The position numbers and the translations under genes are program-made. From assembly GCA_034096865.1 (NCBI GenBank), contig JAWQFJ010016713.1:55001-75000 (forward strand): a stretch of 20,000 nucleotides of DNA. Reading direction: 5' to 3'. The notes under the pieces were generated by a model. It did no database searches, had not been told where the DNA came from, and was given only the letters and a program-made list of their open reading frames with translations. This DNA is from Theodoxus fluviatilis (Eukaryota > Mollusca > Gastropoda > Cycloneritida > Neritidae). Below are positions 1 through 9,008 of this stretch, piece after piece; positions within the stretch are counted from its first letter, which is position 1; every line of letters begins with the position of its first letter.

Positions 1-734
1 GTGATGGTGTATCGTGTGTGACAGTTTGTGTGGAACAGATCCTTAGGTAGTATGATGAATGTGGTAGACCTGTGACAGCATGTTGTGTGATTACCGCATT
101 GCATTGTTTATTATAGGCCTGCAACAGTGTTTTGTGTGTGACAAATCTATGACCCTGTGTTTGTGTGTAATAGACCTTTAGACTGTAGGTTGAATGTAAC
201 AGACTTATGTATGTGTGTTGTGTGTGACAGACTTTTGACAGTTCATTGTATAGGATAGACCTCTGTATTGTGTGTAGCAGACCCAAGACAGTGTGTTTTG
301 TGTGTGTGACCGACTTGTGAGGAGACAAGTTTTTCTGACAGATTTGTATTTGTATTTGAGTTTGTTATGTTTATGTCAGAATAGTGTATCTCAGTTTTGA
401 GGCAGTATTTTGTCCAGGAAGGACCTGTAACATTGGTAGTGTACTGTGCAAGACATGGGTGAGAGCTGTGGCAGTGTGCTATGTTTGACAGACTCTTCAG
501 AAAGGGGGTTGTGTGTGACAGGCCATGACTGCCTTCAAGTCTGGAACCGTGCAGTAACATGCGGTGTAACATCACTGTTGTGACCCGTGTTCCGTGACAA
601 AGCTGTGACAGTATTGATGACAAAGTGGTGAATGTGTGACAGGACGAGCTGAGAAAGCATATAATGTGTGACTCAAGTCTGCCACTCTGTGTTGTGTTTG
701 CACCAGAGTGTGCCATATTTTGGTCAGATTGTGC
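1..734. other. Intronic sequence, degenerate GT-rich repeat
   Basis: No exon or RNA gene was found here. The sequence is rich in loosely repeated GTGTGTGACAGAC-like words and grades into the cleaner minisatellite that follows, so it looks like an old, diverged margin of that array. It should be RAD17 intron, because the first exon in the window begins with an acceptor at 1617-1618. Open frames on the minus strand come only from the repeat. Confidence 0.6.
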
Positions 735-1610
735 TGGGTTTGTGTCAGTGTTTGAATGTGTGTCAGTGTGTTGAATATGTGTCAAAGTGAGTTGTATTTG
801 TGACAGTGTGCTGGATTTGTGACTGTTGGATTTTTCACAGAATATGTTGGAATTGTGACAGTGCATTGGATTTGTGACTTGGATTTGTGACAGATAGGGT
901 TGAATGTGTGACATAGTGTTGAATGTGAGGCTTACAAGTCTGTGACACTTTTTTGGATTTGTGACAGAATGTGTTGGATTTGTGATAGTGTGTTGGATTT
1001 GTGACAGTGTGTTGGATTTGTGACAGTGAGTTGGATTTGTGACAGAGTGGTTCTGAATGTGTGACAGGCAGAGCTGTGACATTGTGTTGGATTTGTAGCA
1101 GAGCATGTTGAATTTGCAACAGAGTGTGTTGGACTTGTGACAGAATGTGTTGGATTTGTGACAGTGTGTTGGACTTGTGACAGAGTGCTGAATGTGTGAC
1201 GTTCAAGTCTGACCATTGTTGGATTTGTGACAGTGTGTTGGATTTGTGACAGAGTGTGTTGGATTTGTAGCAGAGCATGTTGAATTTGCAACAGAGTGTA
1301 TTGGACTTGTGACAGAATGTGTTGGATTTGTGACAGTGTGTTGGACTTGTGACAGAGTGCTGAATGTGTGACGTTCAAGTCTGACCATTGTTGGATTTGT
1401 GACAGTGTGTTGGATTTGTGACAGAGTGTGTTGAATTTGTGACAGAGTGTGTTGGAAATGTGACAGTGTGTTGGATTTGTGACAGAGTGTGTTGGATTTG
1501 TGAGTGTGTTGGATTTGTGACAGTGTGTTGGATTTGTGACAGAGTGTGTTGGATTTGTGACAGTGTGTTGGATTTGTGACAGTGTGTTGGATTTGTGACA
1601 GTGTTGAATG
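735..1610. repeat. 19/21-bp minisatellite with a ~172-bp higher-order duplication
   Basis: The unit is TTGGATTTGTGACAGTGTG (19 bp), with a 21-bp form containing GACAGAGTGTG. Copies become more uniform toward the right and stop within about ten bases of the exon 1 acceptor. A longer block containing GTTCAAGTCTGACCATTG occurs at 1201 and again at 1373, so a roughly 172-bp segment was itself duplicated. The minus-strand frames rich in [12 protein letters not shown] are the repeat read in translation, not genes. Confidence 0.9.
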
Positions 1611-1618
1611 TTTCACAG

Positions 1619-1696
1619 GCAGAGCTGGCAGTCCACAAGAAGAAGGTGGAGGAGCTGGAGGTCATGCTGACCCAAATGCTGAAGACCTGTGAAAGG
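1619..1696 (+). CDS. RAD17: RAD17 exon a (AVHKKKVEE block)
   Basis: The 78-bp exon encodes 26 residues starting [16 protein letters not shown]. This matches the conserved AVHKKK-I-EEVE helix that precedes the ATPase P-loop in RAD17. The acceptor is TTTCACAG and the donor GG/GTAAGT, a strong consensus. It enters and leaves in phase 0, so the next codon begins at the first base of the following exon. The residue before it in the family belongs to a motif with a conserved W and KY-P, which must lie on an exon upstream of the window. The lysine-rich stretch sits where clamp-loader subunits contact nucleotide. No start codon belongs here; the open frame upstream is repeat. Confidence 0.9.
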
Positions 1697-1709
1697 GTAA
1701 GTGGAGACT

Positions 1710-1713
<4 letters not shown>

Positions 1714-1795
<82 letters not shown>

Positions 1796-1884
1796 TGTGT
1801 GCGCGTGTGTGTGTTTGTGTGTGCGTGTGCGTGTGTGTGTGTGCGCATGCGTGCATGCATGTGCGCTTGTGTGTGTGTGTGTGT

Positions 1885-1921
<37 letters not shown>

Positions 1922-1976
1922 CGTGTGCATGTGTGTATGTTTGCGTGTGTGTGTGTGTGCGTGCATGCGTGCGCGC

Positions 1977-2013
<37 letters not shown>
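1714..2013. repeat. Compound GT / GA / GT microsatellite
   Basis: (GT)n from 1714, then a pure (GA)n run at 1741-1793, then interrupted GT with GC-rich variants (TGTGCGCG) to 2013. It lies 17 bases after the exon a donor. The alternating purine-pyrimidine GT/GC tract could adopt Z-DNA (inference). All frames through it are artefacts. Confidence 0.95.
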
Positions 2014-2017
<4 letters not shown>

Positions 2018-2315
2018 ACCAGGTGAAATGTCCACTCACTATGACGTGGTTCTGTTTTGATGAAGGTCAGCGTGGCAGCATGGTGAAAACGTGCTGAGAA
2101 ACACCGCAGGACTGCACTGTCCTCCACACAGTTGGCAGAGACATTCTAATAGTGACACATGCAGTGAAACGTCCTGTACTGTCAGGATTCCTTTACATAG
2201 ACTAGAAATTGAGTGGCACACATGGGTTAGCTGTCTGACAAATTTGATGATGACTGCGTTGTGCGTCCTTGTCTTAACTGCTGCTTTCATGCAGCAGCTC
2301 CCACAGTGCCTTTTG

Positions 2316-2381
2316 CTGGCTGGCTGGCTCGCAGGCTGGCTGGCTGGCTGGCTGGCTGGTTGGCTGGCTGGCTGGCTGGCC
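2316..2381. repeat. (GGCT)n tetranucleotide repeat
   Basis: About fifteen GGCT units with two interruptions (GGCTCGCA, GGTT). They are followed by CTGCTGC and a short GACT-rich run at 2400-2420 that leads into the polypyrimidine-poor acceptor of the next exon. Confidence 0.93.
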
Positions 2382-2428
2382 TGCTGCTACCTACTTGATT
2401 GACTGACTGACTGTCTGACTGTTCACAG

Positions 2429-2579
2429 GCTGGAAAGGGAGGCCGAGTGCTGCTGCTGACAGGGCCCGCAGGCGTGGGCAAGACGGCGGCGGTGCGCGTG
2501 GAGGCAGAGCACCTGGGCCTGCAGCTGCAGGAGTGGAGCAACCCCCTTCAGGCTAGCGCCACCTTCACCCCCCAGCAAG
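2429..2579 (+). CDS. RAD17: RAD17 exon b (Walker A / P-loop)
   Basis: This 151-bp exon encodes AGKGGRVLLLTGPAGVGKTA and goes on through an LQLQEWSNP segment. GPAGVGKT is a perfect Walker A loop, with the catalytic lysine codon at 2480-2482. The QEW-NP motif after it is a RAD17 hallmark (vertebrate form VQEWINP). The acceptor is GTTCACAG. The end was set by phase: GCAAG/GTCTAT leaves one base (phase 1), and this joins the two bases GG at the next exon to give glycine. The frame stays open for a further 650 bases after the donor, but only because the adjoining 12-bp satellite has no stops. The donor GTCTAT is weak by consensus, so this junction is the one most worth an RNA check. Confidence 0.92.
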
Positions 2580-2589
2580 GTCTATCCTC

Positions 2590-3224
2590 TCCTTCCACTG
2601 CTCCCTCCACTGCTCCCTCCGCCGCTCCCTCCGCCGCTCCCTCCGCCGCTCCCTCCGCCGCTCCCTCCGCCGCTCCCTCCGCCGCTCCCTCCGCCGCTCC
2701 CTCCGCCGCTCCCTCCGCCGCTCCCTCCGCCGCTCCCTCCGCCGCTCCCTCCGCCGCTCCCTCCGCCGCTCCCTCCGCCGCTCCCTCCGCCGCTCCCTCC
2801 GCCGCTCCCTCCGCCGCTCCCTCCGCCGCTCCCTCCGCCGCTCCCTCCGCCGCTCCCTCCGCCGCTCCCTCCGCCGCTCCCTCCGCCGCTCCCTCCGCCG
2901 CTCCCTCCGCCGCTCCCTCCGCCCGCTCCCTCCGCCCGCTCCCTCCGCCCGCTCCCTCCGCCCGCTCCCTCCGCCCGCTCCCTCCGCCCGCTCCCTCCGC
3001 CGCTCCCTCCGCCGCTCCCTCCGCCGCTCCCTCCGCCGCTCCCTCCGCCGCTCCCTCCGCCGCTCCCTCCGCCGCTCCCTCCGCCGCTCCCTCCGCCGCT
3101 CCCTCCGCCGCTCCCTCCGCCGCTCCCTCCGCCGCTCCCTCCGCCGCTCCCTCCGCCGCTCCCTCCGCCGCTCCCTCCACCGCTCCCTCCACCGCTCCCT
3201 CCACTGCTCCCTCCACCGCCTCCC
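2590..3224. repeat. CpG-rich 12-bp satellite, CTCCCTCCGCCG
   Basis: About fifty units of CTCCCTCCGCCG, with CTCCCTCCACTG/ACCG variants at both edges and an almost perfectly uniform core. Six consecutive units at 2921-2998 have one extra C (13 bp), so a single-base insertion was itself amplified. Each core unit holds two CpGs. The minus strand is GGCGGAGGGAGC repeated, which is G-quadruplex-prone (inference). Because 12 is a multiple of 3, all frames are open: SAAP on the plus strand, AEGA and RRER on the minus strand. The array begins about ten bases after the RAD17 exon b donor. Confidence 0.95.
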
Positions 3225-3225
3225 T

Positions 3226-5345
3226 GTAGCTGTCTGTAGCCTAGTGTGTCTGCCCGTAGCTATGTATGTTTGTTTGTAGCTGTGTATGTTTGTCTGTAGC
3301 TGTCTGTTGCCAAACGTGTCTGCCTGTAGCTGTGTATGTCTGTAGCTCTCTGTAGCCAAATGTGACTGCCCGTAGCTATGTATGTTTGTCTGTAGCTGTG
3401 TATGTTTCTCTGTAGCTCTCTGTAGCCAAGTGTGTCTGCCTGTAGCTGTATATGTTTGTCTGTAGCTGTCTGTTGCCAAACGTGTCTGCCTGTAGCTGTG
3501 TATGTCTGTAGCTGTGTATGTTTGTCTGTAGCTGTCTGTTGCCCAACGTGTCTGCCTGTAGCTGTGTATGTCTGTAGCTATGTATGTTTGTTTGTAGCTG
3601 TGTATGTCTGTCTGTAGCTGTCTGTTGCCAAACGTGTCTGCCTGTAGCTGTGTATGTTTATCTGTAGCTGTCTGTTGCCAAACGTGTCTGCCTGTAGCTG
3701 TGTATGTTTGTCTGTAGCTGTGCATGTTTGTCTGTAGCTGTGTATGTTTCTCTGTAGCTGTGTATGTCTGTCTGTAGCTCTCTGTAGCCAAGTGTGTCTG
3801 CCTGTAGCTGTGTATGTTTGTCTGTAGCTGTGTATGTTTATCTGTAGCTGTGTATGTTTCTATGTAGCTCTCTGTAGCCAAGTGTGTCTGCCTGTAGCTG
3901 TATATGTTTGTCTGTAGCTGTCTGTTGCCAAACGTGTCTGCCTGTAGCTGTGTATGTCTGTAGCTCTCTGTAGCCAAGTGTGTCTGCCTGTAGCTGTGTA
4001 TGTTTGTCTGTAGCTGTCTGTTGCCAAACGTGTCTGCCTGTAGCTGTGTATGTTTGTCTGTAGCTCTCTGTAGCCAAGTGTGTCTGCCTGTAGCTGTGTA
4101 TGTCTGTAGCTCTCTGTAGCCAAGTGTGTCTGCCCGTAGCTGTGTATGTTTGTCTGTAGCTGTGTATGTTTGTCTGTAGCTGTGTATGTTTCTCTGTAGC
4201 TCTCTGTAGCCAAGTGTGTCTGCCTGTAGCTGTATATGTTTGTCTGTAGCTGTGTATGTTTGTCTGTAGCTGTGTATGTTTCTCTGTAGCTGTCTGTTGC
4301 CAAATGTGTCTGCCTGTAGCTGTGTATGTTTGTCTGTAGCTGTGTAAGTTTCTCTGTAGCTCTCTGTAGCCAAATGTGTCTGCCCGTAGCTATGTATGTT
4401 TCTCTGTAGCTCTCTGTAGCCAAGTGTGTCTGCCTGTAGCTGTATATGTTTGTCTGTAGCTGTGTATGTTTGTCTGTAGCTGTCTGTAGCCAAGTATGTC
4501 TGCCTGTAGCTGTGTATGTCTGTAGCTCTCTGTAGCCAAGTGTGTCTGCCTGTAGCTGTGTATGTCTGTAGCTCTCTGTAGCCAAGTGTGTCTGCCTGTA
4601 GCTGTATATGTTTGTCTGTAGCTGTGTATGTTTCTCTGTAGCTCTCTGTAGCCAAGTGTGTCTGCCTGTAGCTGTATATGTTTGTCTGTAGCTGTGTATG
4701 TTTGTCTGTAGCTGTCTGTAGCCAAATATGTCTGCCTGTAGCTGTGTATGTTTGTCTGTAGCTGTCTGTAGCCAAATATGTCTGCCTGTAGCTGTGTATG
4801 TTTGTCTGTAGCTGTCTGTAGCCAAATGTGTCTGCCTGTAGCTGTGTATGTAGCTGTCTGTAGCTGTGTATGTCTGCCTGTAACTGTGTATGTTTGTCTA
4901 TAGCTGTCTGTAGCCAATGTGTCTGCCTGTAGCTGTGTATGTTTGTAGCTGTCTATAGCCAAGTGTGTCTGCCTGTAGCTGTGTATGTAGCTGTCTGTAG
5001 CTGTATATGTTTGTCTGTAGCTGTGTATGTTTGTAGCTGTCTGTAGCCAAATGTGTCTGCCTGTAGCTGTGTATGTTTGTCTGTAGCTGTGTATGTTTGT
5101 AGCTGTCTGTAGCCAAATGTGTCTGCCTGTAGCTGTGTATGTAGCTGTCTGTAGCTGTGTATGTCTGCCTGTAGCTGTGTATGTTTGTCTGTAGCTGTCT
5201 GTAGCCAATGTGTCTGCCTGTAGCTGTGTATGTTTGTAGCTGTCTGTAGCCAAATGTGTCTGCCTGTAGCTGGGTATGTTTGGCTGTGCCTGCCTGTAGC
5301 TGTGTATGTGTGCCTGTAGCTGTGTATGTTTGTCTGTATAGCTGT
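3226..5345. repeat. 2.1-kb TGTAGCTGTGTATG satellite with higher-order structure
   Basis: This is a mosaic of a 20-bp unit TGTAGCTGTGTATGTTTGTC and a 30-bp unit built from TGTAGCTGTCTGTAGCCAA plus TGTGTCTGCC, shuffled with CTCTCTGTAGCC variants. Near the right end a segment beginning GTATGTAGCTGTCTGTAGC at 4846 recurs at 5137, a higher-order step of about 291 bp. The very long minus-strand frame that spans this and the 12-bp satellite is an artefact of low stop density. Confidence 0.92.
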
Positions 5346-5417
5346 CTATGTCTGAACTGTGTCTGAGCTGCGTTTGTCTGAGCTGTGTTTGGCTATAGCT
5401 ATATATGTCTGCTTGTA

Positions 5418-5419
<2 letters not shown>

Positions 5420-5483
<64 letters not shown>

Positions 5484-5533
5484 TGTGTGTGTGTGTGTGT
5501 GTAGTTGTGTGAGTGTGTGTGTGTGTGTGTATG
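5420..5533. repeat. (GT)n microsatellite
   Basis: A nearly pure GT run to about 5502 with one TATG interruption, then GTAGTTGTGTGA and a second GT run to about 5533. It sits inside the diverged right margin of the preceding satellite. Confidence 0.95.
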
Positions 5534-6049
5534 TGAATGGCTTTGGCTGTCTGTAACTGTGTTTATAGTTGTGTTTGTTTGTCTGTAGCTGTATGTAGCT
5601 ATGTGTATCTGAGTGCAACTGAGTGTGTCTGTGTGTGTCTGTAGTTGTATGTGTCTATGTGTGGCTGTCTATAGCTGCCTGTGGCTGTGTCCGTCTCTAG
5701 CTGCCTCTGTCTGTAGTTGGTCATTTCTGTTTCCAGATGGAGTGTTTGTCTCGCTGTCTGTAGCTTGTAGTGTCTGCTTCTTGCTGTCAGTGTCTTTAAT
5801 ACAGTGTCCGAGTGGGTCAAGCTTGCTGTGACTGGTTCTAACAGGCTGTGTCTATTTCTAGCTGCTGGATTTTTCTCTAGCTAGTTGTGTATTATTCTAG
5901 CTTTCTGAACTTGTGGCTAGATGTGTCTGTTTACTTAAAGCTATCTCCATCAGTTCCGCACTGACTCGGTTTATTGGTTACATGCAATTTGACTGACTAA
6001 CTATTACTGTGCATCCTCACCTGCTTTTGAATGGATGTTTGATGACATC
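5534..6049. other. Intron 2, right part, decaying satellite and unique sequence
   Basis: To about 5780 there are scattered TGTCTGTAGCTGT words left from the satellite. After that come CTAGCT-rich unique sequence and ordinary AT-balanced intron. No exon, RNA gene or mobile element is recognised. Confidence 0.6.
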
Positions 6050-6123
6050 AGCCAGTGTCCTCTACCTTTCAAGTGGGAAAATCACCAGCCAGTGTCCTCT
6101 ACCTTTCAAGTGGGAAAATCACC
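6050..6123. repeat. 37-bp tandem duplication just before an acceptor
   Basis: Two exact head-to-tail copies of a 37-bp unit begin with GCCAGTGTCCTCTACC (6051 and 6088). The second ends about 27 bases before the RAD17 exon c acceptor AG at 6150-6151, so the likely branch-point zone is inside or next to the duplicate. Confidence 0.9.
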
Positions 6124-6151
6124 CAATATTTTTTGCTTTTTTTCTCCATAG

Positions 6152-6297
6152 GGACAGGCGAGTTTTCCCGAGTGGAAGGCACACAGTTTGATTCCCAGGC
6201 TCGGCAGTTTGAGAATTTCCTGTTGAGAGCAGCCAAGTACCGGCCCTTGCATCTGAGAGGCTTTGAGGCTCATGACAAGAAAATCATCCTGGTGGAG
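6152..6297 (+). CDS. RAD17: RAD17 exon c (AAA+ core up to Walker B)
   Basis: The 146-bp exon starts in phase 1 and ends in phase 0. It encodes TGEFSRVEGTQFDSQARQF, then the FLLRAAKY motif and ends KKIILVE. FLLRA-KY followed by KKIILVE is diagnostic of RAD17 (vertebrate FLLRATKY and KKIILVED). The hydrophobic IILVE is the Walker B strand; its aspartate is the first codon of the next exon, so the motif is interrupted by intron 3. The acceptor follows a T-rich tract (TTTTTTCTCCATAG) and the donor is GAG/GTAAGA. The region between the Walker motifs is less conserved, as expected for the family. Confidence 0.93.
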
Positions 6298-6682
6298 GTA
6301 AGACAGCTATCCTCAATTAAGTCTTCGTAATGGAGTAAGACAGACAGCCCTAGAGACTAGCAGTTGTAGAATTATGCAGGCACAGCCAGATTGATGGATG
6401 GAAGGAATTTTATGACCTATCAGCCTTTGTTGGTTCTCTTAGGCCATTGATCCTGACAAATCAAGAGTCTATGTTATGGTAAGAGAAAGTCAAGCCACAA
6501 TATCCCCATTTTGTTCGCCCATTATGAATTGTGTAAGGAGACACTGTGGGTCAATTCTTACCTCCAACCCTCAGGGGGTTCCACAGTGGTAAAAGTGCAG
6601 CAGAGTGATCTTGCATTTGTGACCCATACCATGAAATGAGTGGCTTCTTGCCCTCAGTCTATTTGACTTATGAAGCACTAGT
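6298..6682. other. Intron 3, left part, no feature seen
   Basis: Unique intronic sequence. No exon-like frame, inverted repeat or tandem array was found between the exon c donor and the pyrimidine-rich tract. Confidence 0.6.
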
Positions 6683-6900
6683 TACCCACCTGGCCCCCAC
6701 CCCTTCCTCATCCCCACCCCCTCCCTAGCCCTGTCGTCCTCCTCCCTCCCGCCCTCCCTCCCGCCCTCCCCAGTCCTATACTCCTCCTCCTCCTCTTCCT
6801 CTGCCTCCTCCTCCTCTTCCTCCTCCTCCTCCCACCTCCTCCTCCTTCCACCTCCTCCTCCTCCCACCTCCTCCTCTTCCTCCTCTCTTCTCCCCCTCCT
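6683..6900. repeat. Pyrimidine-rich (CCT)n tract
   Basis: Over 200 bases almost purely C and T on the plus strand, mostly CCTCCTCCT with CCCTCCCGCCCT segments. The purine strand reads as poly-Glu and poly-Gly minus-strand frames, which are not genes. Tracts like this can form triplex DNA (inference). It ends only a few bases before an inverted-terminal-repeat element. Confidence 0.92.
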
Positions 6901-6909
6901 TGCAACATG

Positions 6910-7568
6910 GAGCGAGTTTTCGCGTCAACTATAGTGACTCGAGTTGAACCGGAGGTCGCAAAAACTCGGTACGGTACGACCGGAGTGACGTCACCGGTTA
7001 ACCAAAGTTCAACCTTGGCCCCAGCGTACGTTCTCTCCAGTTCCAAGATGGCTGCCATGGCGAGGAGAGAAACTTCTGCAAATGTTTTTTCACAAAGTTA
7101 CGGATTGTGAGAACACAATTGTTGTAAATCACTTAACCTTTCAAAAATTAAGGATACTGGGTTGGATACTGTCTTGGTTTTAATGCATTTTATTTTAGCA
7201 GTGATGTTTATTTTGGGAAGAAATGAGGTCAACATGAGTTTGGGTGCGATTTCTGACTGTCAGCAGGGCAGGGATAAAAACCACGCTACCCCCCCCCCCC
7301 CCCCCCCCCCGCCCCCCTCCCCAATCGGCCTAAATACATCCCAGCACAGCTTGCTTCTAATTTCATTCAAATTTCAGCCCCAAAACTCAACAGATTGCAC
7401 AGATTTGTTCCACAACAGTAAATCCGCAACACACCAGCCAAGGCTGTCGCCATCTTGTTGCAAGGGAAGCGACTGGACACAACTGAACAGCGTTTTCGCG
7501 AAGAACAAAACCAGACATGCGCAGTGACCCTACCGTAGCTAACCCAGGTTACTCGCGAAAACTCGCTC
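6910..7568. mobile_element. 659-bp MITE-like element with 15-bp terminal inverted repeats
   Basis: GAGCGAGTTTTCGCG at 6910-6924 is exactly inverted at 7554-7568. Both ends are flanked by ATG (6907-6909 and 7569-7571), a possible 3-bp target duplication, although three bases could match by chance. Further in, CAAGATGGC at 7044 faces its inverse GCCATCTTG at 7449, so the arms share more than the tips. The element contains no credible transposase, so it would be non-autonomous. It is CpG-rich compared with its surroundings, holds a 22-base C run at 7289-7310 and carries promoter-like motifs. The superfamily is not identified: the tips do not match CACTA, hAT or mariner ends that I know. Confidence 0.6.
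6986..6993. promoter_or_regulatory. Perfect CRE palindrome TGACGTCA
   Basis: TGACGTCA is the full CREB/ATF site. It lies inside the left arm of the inverted-repeat element, about 60 bases before an AAGATGGC (YY1-like) motif. An 8-base match arises by chance fairly often, so function is only suggested by the clustering. Confidence 0.35.
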
Positions 7569-8245
7569 ATGGAGTTGTTGATGGTAAAGGGAAAGAACTT
7601 CGAGTGAACGGTCAAAGGGAAGTAACTCTTGTTTAAAATCTGGCTTGGCCCCTTTGGAGAGGCCACGCAATGTCCCTCTACTACACACCCAGGCAGCCTG
7701 TCGGTATTTTTATCTTGAGTTGAGTATGTGTGCCAAGTTTATGGCAGTAGGTTGTGTGATGTTAGAGTTTTTAACCACCTTCAAATGTGTTAAAACACAT
7801 TTTTCATTACCTCTCCTATATTGCTCCTGTGTAGGAAAACTTCAGAGGCCATTTCTTCAAAATTGCTGCTGGCATAACATCTATCTTCAAATAGGCATAA
7901 CTTGTACAATTTTGATTCCACAGTGTGCTAACATCAAATTCCTTATTAAAAAAAACACACACACACCAAAACGTGTATCTCCCAACTCTAGAACGTTAGG
8001 AGTGGTTTAGTGGTTGTAGGTCCCATTTGGTATCTGCAGAAATTGGATGTGTCTGCCAGTATGTCCTGACCTACTCAGGAGGCTGTAGTTTCCTATGCAT
8101 GTTTGTAGGTGTGCCTTTTCACACCTTGTAGATCTTTTTATTCTCTTCTCATTCTTTTTGTTCCTGTGTTGACGAGCACGGGAATATCAAAGTGAAGGAA
8201 GCATTTCAGTGTGTGTTGTGCTGGGATGATTTTTTTCTCAAGGTG
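7569..8245. other. Intron 3, middle part, nothing recognised
   Basis: Unique AT-leaning sequence with a short A-run and ACACAC at about 7949-7968. No exon, RNA gene or mobile-element end was found. Confidence 0.55.
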
Positions 8246-8428
8246 TGTTTTCCTGTGGTGTCCATTGTATCACATTGCATCATGTTGTATTGATATGCGT
8301 CGCCATGTACTGTATTCAGTTGCATTGTGTTTTCCTGTGGTGTCCATTGTGTCATATTGCATCACATTGCATTGTGTTGTATTGATCTGCATCGCCATGT
8401 ACTGTATTCAATTGCATTGTGTTTCTGT
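8246..8428. repeat. 82-91-bp tandem duplication abutting the exon d acceptor
   Basis: TTTTCCTGTGGTGTCCATTG and the following ~80 bases, including CGCCATGTACTGTATTCA, occur twice (from 8248 and 8330). The second copy has an extra ATCACATTGC-like insertion. It ends directly at the T/G-rich acceptor of the next RAD17 exon, so branch-point and pyrimidine-tract candidates exist in duplicate. Confidence 0.88.
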
Positions 8429-8435
8429 GCTGCAG

Positions 8436-8488
8436 GACATCCCCAATGTATATTTCCGAGATTCAGCTTCCTTCCACCAGCTCATCAG
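8436..8488 (+). CDS. RAD17: RAD17 exon d (Walker B aspartate)
   Basis: A 53-bp exon encoding DIPNVYFRDSASFHQLI plus two bases of an arginine codon. It is the counterpart of the vertebrate DLPNQFYRDSHTLHEVL segment. The first aspartate completes the Walker B motif begun on the previous exon. The acceptor is GTGCTGCAG and the donor CAG/GTAAGG. It enters in phase 0 and leaves in phase 2, which exactly fits the first base of exon e. At 53 bases it is short, and skipping it would shift the frame. Confidence 0.93.
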
Positions 8489-8527
8489 GTAAGGGCACTG
8501 CCTCAGATGTTTAGGGTTAAAGGATAA

Positions 8528-8862
8528 GGAGGAGGAGGAGGATGACTGCAACAACACTAATGATAATAATGAGATGGTGATGATGACTGCAACAACAATA
8601 ATGATAATAATGAGATGGTGATGATGACTGCAACAACAATAATGATAATAATGAGATGGTGATGATGACTGCAACAACACTAATGATAATAATGAGATGG
8701 TGATGATGACTGCAACAACAATAATGATAATATTGAGATGGTGATGATGACTGCAACAACAATAATGATAATAATGTGATGGTGATGATGACTGCAACAA
8801 CAATAATGATAAATATGAGATGGTGATGATGGCTGCAAGAAGAAGAAGAAAAAGAAGAAGAA

Positions 8863-8902
<40 letters not shown>
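8528..8902. repeat. GGA run, seven-copy 41-bp minisatellite, then GAA and GAT repeats
   Basis: After a short GGAGGAGGA run, a 41-bp unit starting GATGACTGCAACAACAATAA repeats at 8541, 8582, 8623, 8664, 8705, 8746 and 8787 with few differences (CTAA or ATAA). The last copy breaks into GAAGAAGAA (8836-8864) and GATGATGAT (8864-8902). Minus-strand frames rich in SSSS and HHHH come from these repeats. Confidence 0.93.
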
Positions 8903-9008
8903 TCAAATTATAGACTGAACAGAGAGTGAAATGAACAACCTTGACAGGAAAACAAAGAAACTCCTTGCAATGCACAGAGCAACACACCCAAAGGCCGACA
9001 TAAACAGG

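Noticed and set aside
2580..3229. A Ser-Ala-Ala-Pro protein tail continuing the exon b frame
   Set aside because: The phase-1 join from 2579 to 6152 restores the RAD17 homology exactly, so the repeat is intron. The array is also open in the other frames because its period is a multiple of 3.
2565..4775. A minus-strand open frame of over 700 codons
   Set aside because: It spans the 12-bp and the TGTAGCTG satellites and is only RRRER and TATDKHTQLQ repetition. There is no unique sequence and no splice or start context, and it runs antisense across RAD17 exon b's intron.
6682..7058. Glutamate/glycine-rich minus-strand frames near a CpG-rich area, as a possible antisense gene
   Set aside because: The composition comes from the CCT tract. 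The part over the inverted-repeat element has no recognisable domain.
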